Source of the DNA: Nyssa sinensis
Lineage: Eukaryota; Streptophyta; Magnoliopsida; Cornales; Nyssaceae
DNA length: 64,000 nucleotides
Direction: 5' to 3'
Assembly (NCBI GenBank): GCA_008638375.1
Contig: CM018035.1
Coordinates: 38,784,754-38,848,753 of the forward strand
This document shows, one piece after another, positions 59,328-64,000 of this stretch (position 1 is its first letter; every line of letters begins with the position of its first letter). Below the pieces are notes generated by a model. The model was given only the letters and a program-made list of their open reading frames with translations. It was not told where the DNA came from and ran no database searches. The translations under genes were made by a program, and so were the position numbers.

Positions 59328-59700
59328 GGGATAGGCGATTGGGATTTAAATTGGATGGGCTTGGAAATAAGGTCATAGTTTTCGAGCTGATATTACCAAA
59401 GCGAAGGCCAACTTCTCAACCTCTAGGTATCTCTTTTCTGGGTCGAGCAATGCCCTACTGATGTAGAATATGGGCCTCTGGACTCCCCTGTCCTGTCTGA
59501 CTAGTGTGGAGCTGACTGCGTTCTTAGAGACTGCAAGGTAGATGAGTAGTTTTTCCACTTGGACTGGTTTTGACAGGAGCTCTGGAGAGGCAAGGTATTC
59601 TTTCAGTTCTTGAAAGGCTTTCTCACATTCTTCCGTCCATCATAAAGCTTTGTTACCTTTTAAAGCTCCGAAAAGGGTAGACAACGATCAGTGGACTTGG
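59328..59700 (-). pseudogene. Gypsy RNase H of K pol
   Basis: On the minus strand the frame reads CEKAFQELKEYLASPELL, then LLIYLAVSKNAVSSTLVRQD, IFYISRALLDPEKRYLEVEK and LAFALVISARKLWPYF, the normal order of the RT-RNase H domain that degrades the RNA template. The usual aspartate of the YLA(V/D) block is replaced by Val-Ser, as is common in Tat elements, where the downstream RNase H probably takes over. A stop near the 3' edge breaks the link to the next domain. Confidence 0.75.
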
Positions 59701-60594
59701 AAATAAACCTGCTCAATGTTGCGATTCTATCATTCAGTGCCTAAATGTCTTTTTTGGTTTTTGGTGATTTCAGTCCAATCAGAGCTCGGATCTGAGTGGG
59801 GTCTACCTCGATACCCTTCTAAGAGACAATGTATCCCAAGAATTTTTCCTTCGTCACCCCGAAGGTACATTTTGAGGGATTGAGCTTCATCTTGGGCTGT
59901 CTTAGGATATCGAAGGTCTGGGATAAGTGCTGGAGGTGGCTACCTTTCTGTAAACTTTTGACCAGCATGTCATCAATGTACACCTCTATGGTATTGCCGA
60001 GCAGTGAGCTGAACATCTTGTTGACCAGCTGCTGGTATGTGGCCCCAGCATTCTTCAAACCGAACAGCATTACTCTGTAGCAATAGAGACCTCGTTCGAT
60101 TATGAAGGCTGTCTTCTCCCTGTCTGGAGGGTACATCTGGATTTGGTTATACCTAGATAGGCATCCATAAAACTCATGAGTTCGTGCCCTACAGTAGCGT
60201 CAACCAGCTGGTCTATCCTTGGTAATGGAAAGCTATCTTCGGGGCAAGCTTTATTGAGGTCTGTATAGTCAACGCAGACTCTCTACTTGCCATTTTTCTT
60301 TTTGACCAGAACGGTATTGGCCAGCCAGTCTGGGTAGAATACTTCACGTATCATCTTGGCCTCAAGCAGCCTCTAGACCTCCTCATTTATAATCTGATGC
60401 CGCTCTAGAGCTAACGGCCTTCTTTTTTGTCTCACTGGTGGGTGGTCTGGATCTACCATCAGTTTGTGTGTTATGAGGTTTGGATCTATACCCTCCATGT
60501 CTTTGGTCTCCCAAGCAAACAGAGAGAGGTTGTCTTTCAGAAATCTTAGTATCTCCTCTTGCTCGGCATGTGTCAGATCTGGACCAATATACAA
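59701..60594 (-). pseudogene. Reverse transcriptase of K pol
   Basis: On the minus strand the N-terminal part reads FAWETKDMEGIDPNLITHKL, then NEEVxRLLEAKMIREVFYP, VLVKKKNGK, CVDYTDLNKACPEDSFPLP and IDQLVDAT. The segment from 60136 has TAFIIERGLYCYRVMLFGLK and the catalytic box EVYIDDMLVKS with both aspartates (near 59975). A frameshift near 60140, next to MDAYLG, and stops at 60374, 60283 and 59819 break the frame. All core RT blocks can be recognised, so decay is moderate. Confidence 0.85.
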
Positions 60595-60767
60595 ATAGTG
60601 CCCCTCTGATTCTGAGCTGACTAATACTTTGATGGGCTCCCCAATGGGTTTGGCCCTGCTGTCCCTTCCTCTTGGGCTTAGGAGTTCCTCAATTTTGGAA
60701 AGGCAACTTTCTCCTCGAGATTGTGGGAGAGAATTGGATCCGCACAGTCTCGAGCATACTGTAATTG

Positions 60768-61270
60768 CTATTTAGTAGTTTTCTCCTTGAGTGCAATGGC
60801 ATGACATTCCCGAGAAGTCGGTTGGCACCCTCTAACAAAATAAACATTCTGATTGTGGACATACTTCAAACATTGGTAGAAGGTCGAGGTAACAACTCTT
60901 ATCTGGTGTAGCCACGGTCTCCCAATTATGACATTGTAGGGAGATTTCATATTTAATACCATGTATTCTGAGATGGTGGTTTTCTGTCCTTCACCTTCCC
61001 CTACAGTAGTAGGCAGGTTGATCCTTCCCAATGGGGTACTGAGATTACCATCAAATCCTGTCATTACAGCGGTGGTAGGCTTGACGTTGTTGTGATCAAT
61101 CTTCATCTGTTTGAGTGGCTCATGGAACAGTATATTAACGGAACTGCCAGTGCCAACCAGGACTCTTCTGATCTCGAAGTTGGCAATCTTAAGAGTGATG
61201 ACGAGAGCATCACTATGAAGGCAGTGTACCCTGGCCAGATCCTGTTCTGTGAACTGAATCTCCGGTTATG
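60768..61270 (-). pseudogene. Aspartic protease of K pol with altered active site
   Basis: On the minus strand the block ANFEIRRVLVGTGSSVNIL aligns with the usual VLVDTGSSADIL of Gypsy proteases, but the catalytic aspartate codon (61154-61152) reads GGC, giving glycine. The downstream part is normal: LKQMKIDHNNVKP, then TAVMTGFDGNLSTPLGRINL and YNVIIGRPWLHQIRVV with the second conserved glycine region. A protease with this change could not cleave the polyprotein. A stop at 60766 ends the open stretch. Confidence 0.8.
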
Positions 61271-61565
61271 GTTTTAGCCTTTTTTCAACGTTGATGATTT
61301 GCAATACATCTAGGGCAGTCCTGGCCTTCCGAGCATACCTCTTCCTTGCTCTGTTTGACATTCCTATAATAGGGGTATCCGCATGAAGGACGTAAATGAC
61401 ATGGTTGTTCTGCTTTTGAGGCTCATTTCGTCCTTCCTTCTGCTCTTGTCTTTGCTCAAGCCTCTGATCTGTCCTTTGTTGAGGCTTGTCTTCGTTCGGG
61501 TTCTACCTTCCGTCCTTTCTTTATGAGCTGCTCAATCTCATATCTAAGGGACCTGCATGAATTAG
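61271..61565 (-). pseudogene. gag-pro linker of K
   Basis: After the gag stop a shifted frame continues as SCRSLRYEIEQLIKKGRKVE, the normal segment that follows the knuckle-like HKDH motif in Tat elements. A Gln- and Arg-rich linker follows. Several stops are present. It joins gag to protease. Confidence 0.55.
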
Positions 61566-63116
61566 TTATATCCTGTGATCTTTGTGGAAATTGCAATATT
61601 TACCTTGGTCCCGAAGGCTGGGATCTCCTTTAATCGGTTCTAGCCATCTTAGGTTTTCTTGATCTCGGATCTGCCGAAGTACCTGAGCTAGTGTAGTGTT
61701 CAAAAGGGTAAAGTTAGTAAATTTCCTTGGTTCGGAATTATAAACAACCCTGGGTGCCGTTCTCTTTTCTAGACTCCTGACCCTCTTCTTGCTAGGGTCC
61801 CTTTTATGGTCGTCCTTCTTATGATCTTCCCTTTTCGGATTGTCCCTCTGGGTTTGCTCCTTGCCCTTTTGGGACGTATGGTTAGCTTCCTCCAAGTTGA
61901 TATATTTCCTGGCCCGGTCCATTAATGCTGCCATGTCTGTAGGAGGGCTCTTTGTCAAGGAATCCCTAAAGCCTCCGTGAGCAAGACCAAAAGTTAGGGC
62001 AGCTACGAGAAAACCTAGGCTGCAGTCGGTTATCTCTGTGAGTTCGGCATTAAAGCGTGCAATGTAAGCTCTGAGGGACTCTTCCTTAGTCTGTTTGACA
62101 TTCAGCAAGAACTCTAGTCCCCTTCTAAGCCTTCTACTCGTCATGAATCTGTCCAAGAATTGCCTACCAAGCTCATAGAAGCTGGTAACTGAGTTCGGTG
62201 GGAGGTGGTGAAACCATCTTAGGGCGGTACCTTTTAGGCTAGTAATGAAAGTTTGGCACATAAATGCATTAGAGGCCTCGTGAAGGGCCATTGTATGTTG
62301 GTAATGTGATAGATGATCTCCTAGGTCTCTAGTCCCATCATATAAGGTGAATTTCGGCACGACAAACTTCCTTGGTCTTTCTTCTAACATGATGGCAGGA
62401 GTGAATGGGGTGGCGAGTCTTCCGAGTAGCCTGGCCAACTCATCCTGCTCTGGATGGTTCTGGGCACCTCTCACAGCTACTGTTCGATCCATAGATTCTG
62501 TAACTTCTTCGACCCTCCGTGGGTCTCTAGGCCGGACTTCTTGTGAACCTTGCCTTACAGCCTCGGCTTCAGGGTGGTCGGGCTGAGCATGTCCCACGGA
62601 CTGAGGCGGGTTCCGAGGGTCCCGAGCTGGAAGTATTGGGGCCACTTGGGGTTGAGGCTCCCGTGGTGCCGGATGTGCTCCCGAAGCTCTTGGATTTGGG
62701 GCTCTAGTAGTGCTTCGGTAATGGATGTCAAGGACAAAGGCTGGCGTTCCCCAACCCGGGGCTGCTGATGGTTGTGGATCTCTGCCGACGTGAGCAGCAC
62801 CTTAGGGGTGCCCAGGCCGATTGTTTGGAGCCTCCTCATGGGGCTCTTCATTCTTAGTGATAATAGAGGGTTGTGTTCCCTCAGCAACATTGACTAACGG
62901 ATTTGGAGGATTCGTCCCTTGATTTCATGTAAGCATTTCCAGAGTTCTAAATATGGCTAGTAGCTATTCTTGCACTAGTTCGTTGTGTCGTTTGATTGAC
63001 TCGATCTCCTGTCGCATGGGATCAACTGTCGGCTCTTTTGCCTATGCGGCAGGCGGCCAACGCTGAGAGTTTTGAGGATTTTGAGCGTTCTGGCTTGGTC
63101 GGATATTGGGGGCCAT
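61566..63116 (-). pseudogene. gag of element K
   Basis: The likely start is ATG at 63116, 79 bases after the LTR, beginning MAPNIRPSQNAQNPQNSQ. In that frame the first 150 codons have four stops (the first at 63044-63042); from 62645 to 61566 it is open for 359 codons. The capsid part has KFTLYDGTRDLGDHLSHYQ, CQTFITSLKGTALRWFHHLP and FLNVKQTKEESLRAYIARFN, the retrotransposon gag pattern. A basic Lys/Arg/Asp-rich stretch follows, then a zinc-finger-like YCNFHKDH where a one-base shift introduces the stop. Gag forms the particle that packages element RNA. Confidence 0.85.
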
Positions 63117-63171
63117 GGTTCTCCGGTAGGAAGGAGAACAAGTTGTGAATAGAGCACTTGGAGATTTGTCG

Positions 63172-63194
63172 TTTCCTACAGACGGCAACCAAAA
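63172..63194 (-). other. Primer-site region of element K
   Basis: On the minus strand the 5' LTR end GCAGCATCA is followed by TTTTGGTTGCCGTCTGTAGG. It does not match the initiator-Met site of the other elements. The primer tRNA cannot be named from sequence alone. Confidence 0.55.
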
Positions 63195-63702
63195 TGATGC
63201 TGCACTTTTTGGCTCGCAAGAAATCTAGGCTCCACGACCTGAATAACACTCAAAAAGGAATCAGAGGGCCACCGGATTGGCTCCGGCGGTAGCCGCTCCG
63301 ATGCTTAAGTTAATAAACTGAATTAAAAATATTGTAATGAAAGCCAAATAATGAGCATGAAAATAAAGCGTACCTTTAGGGTTTAATTTATAGACTGTGA
63401 CTTTCCTGAGTTGATTACAATTTGGAGCCATGAAAGTAGGGATTCGATCATCGAAGATTGCAGTTACCTTGTTGGACATTGTATTAGAATAGAGATAACC
63501 ATGTGTGGCAGTTTTCTTGTAGAAGACTGTTTCCTTATTCTCTGTTCGGCGAACGTTAAGGAAATAACGAGGTCTGAACCCTAGGGAACACTCTGAGTGA
63601 ATATTGTCCAGAGCATGAGCTCTGGAGGATAAGTGCATAAAAGTGCTCTGAAGGCTTCGCCTACTCTGGATGACCGAGTTCTATCAGATCCGTAAGCACA
63701 CG
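63195..63702 (-). mobile_element. 5' LTR of element K, truncated by L
   Basis: This matches 52423-52930 closely. It stops after GTAAGCACACG where LTR L starts; the last 40 or so bases of the LTR should lie beyond L, outside the window. Confidence 0.85.
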
Positions 63703-64000
63703 TGTCACGACCCGAGACCCCACCCTATGCGGATCTCGTGTCGCGCACCCGATCCGACGTTGTTTGTCGAACCAAGGGTCTCAACTTGCAACACATCAGT
63801 GCTACTAACATGCAACAACTAAATGCGGAATAAAAAAAATAAAAGCTACATGTAATTTATATAATGTTTTACAAAATGTGGAATACAAAATTTCTTAATA
63901 CAAATGTTCATGCCCAAGACGTGGATAACATGGGAGAGCTATAAGACTGTCTGTACTAAGTATTACACTTACAACTTCAAAAGTAATGTCCACTACTATC
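63703..64000 (-). mobile_element. LTR L (C family), partial
   Basis: It starts TGTCACGACCCGAGACC and matches 4879-5180 with few differences (for example AATACAAAATTTCTTAATAC and CCAAGACGTGGATAACATGG in both). It is on the same strand as C. The window ends inside it. No gene is seen. Confidence 0.85.

Larger units (their letters stand above)
52423..63702 (-). mobile_element. Element K: Tat-lineage Ty3/Gypsy retrotransposon
   Basis: On the minus strand the order is 5' LTR (63702 down to 63195, cut by element L), primer site, gag, protease, RT, RNase H, second RNase H, integrase, a 34-bp tandem array, an antisense gene on the other strand, polypurine tract and 3' LTR (52969-52423). Two RNase H domains and an antisense gene near the 3' end are established marks of the Tat group (Grande, RIRE2, Ogre relatives). 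The LTRs are about 550 bp with TGATATAGC...GCAGCATCA ends. In the first 215 bases the LTRs differ at about fifteen positions by eye, mostly transitions. Confidence 0.88.

Overview
The window looks like intergenic DNA from a flowering-plant nuclear genome. It is AT-rich and full of TA, GA and CA microsatellites. I see no intact host gene, no functional tRNA or rRNA gene and nothing bacterial. Almost all of it can be assigned to transposable elements inserted into one another. Boundaries were set by eye from TG...CA LTR ends, 5-bp target-site duplications (TSDs), primer-binding sites (PBS), polypurine tracts (PPT) and the resumption of interrupted sequence.

Layout of the left part. A decayed LTR element (E, + strand) occupies 1-4878: the tail of a 5' LTR, a Met-initiator-type PBS, a gene-less interior with a double zinc-knuckle relic, a PPT and the start of a 3' LTR that is an imperfect palindrome. 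A solo LTR (C, - strand, TSD CTACT) splits that 3' LTR, and its two ends now lie at 4879 and 41420. C was itself hit by three elements. The first is D (5656-19264, +), a complete non-autonomous element with LTRs over 4 kb and only about 0.8 kb of interior; its 5' LTR holds solo LTR A1. The second is a Harbinger-like TIR element at 21506-22654. The third is solo LTR F (23103-41014, -, TSD CTGCC). F was interrupted by an L1-type LINE (about 23850-38584, +), which was in turn split by solo LTRs A2 (24620-28804, +) and A3 (31648-35854, -). Insertions are nested up to five deep.

Layout of the right part. After about 0.3 kb of unassigned sequence an LTR called J (-) begins at 41789. It was hit by an LTR composite H/I (41857-51814, +), which carries solo LTR G (43122-47157, -), and by K (52423 to the end region, -). 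K is a Tat-lineage Ty3/Gypsy element with gag, protease, RT, RNase H, a second RNase H and integrase on the minus strand and an intron-containing antisense gene on the plus strand. K's 5' LTR is cut at 63703 by a C-family LTR (L) that runs off the window.

How the parts relate. A, D, G, H, I and J share the last roughly 200 bp of the LTR; C, E and L share only the extreme terminus. LTRs of D and H carry two kinds of extra cargo: tRNA-like modules in antisense and a small exon-like reading frame flanked by AG and GT. No element here looks able to move by itself: K has stops, frameshifts and a protease active-site change, the LINE is broken in several places, and D and E have no genes.
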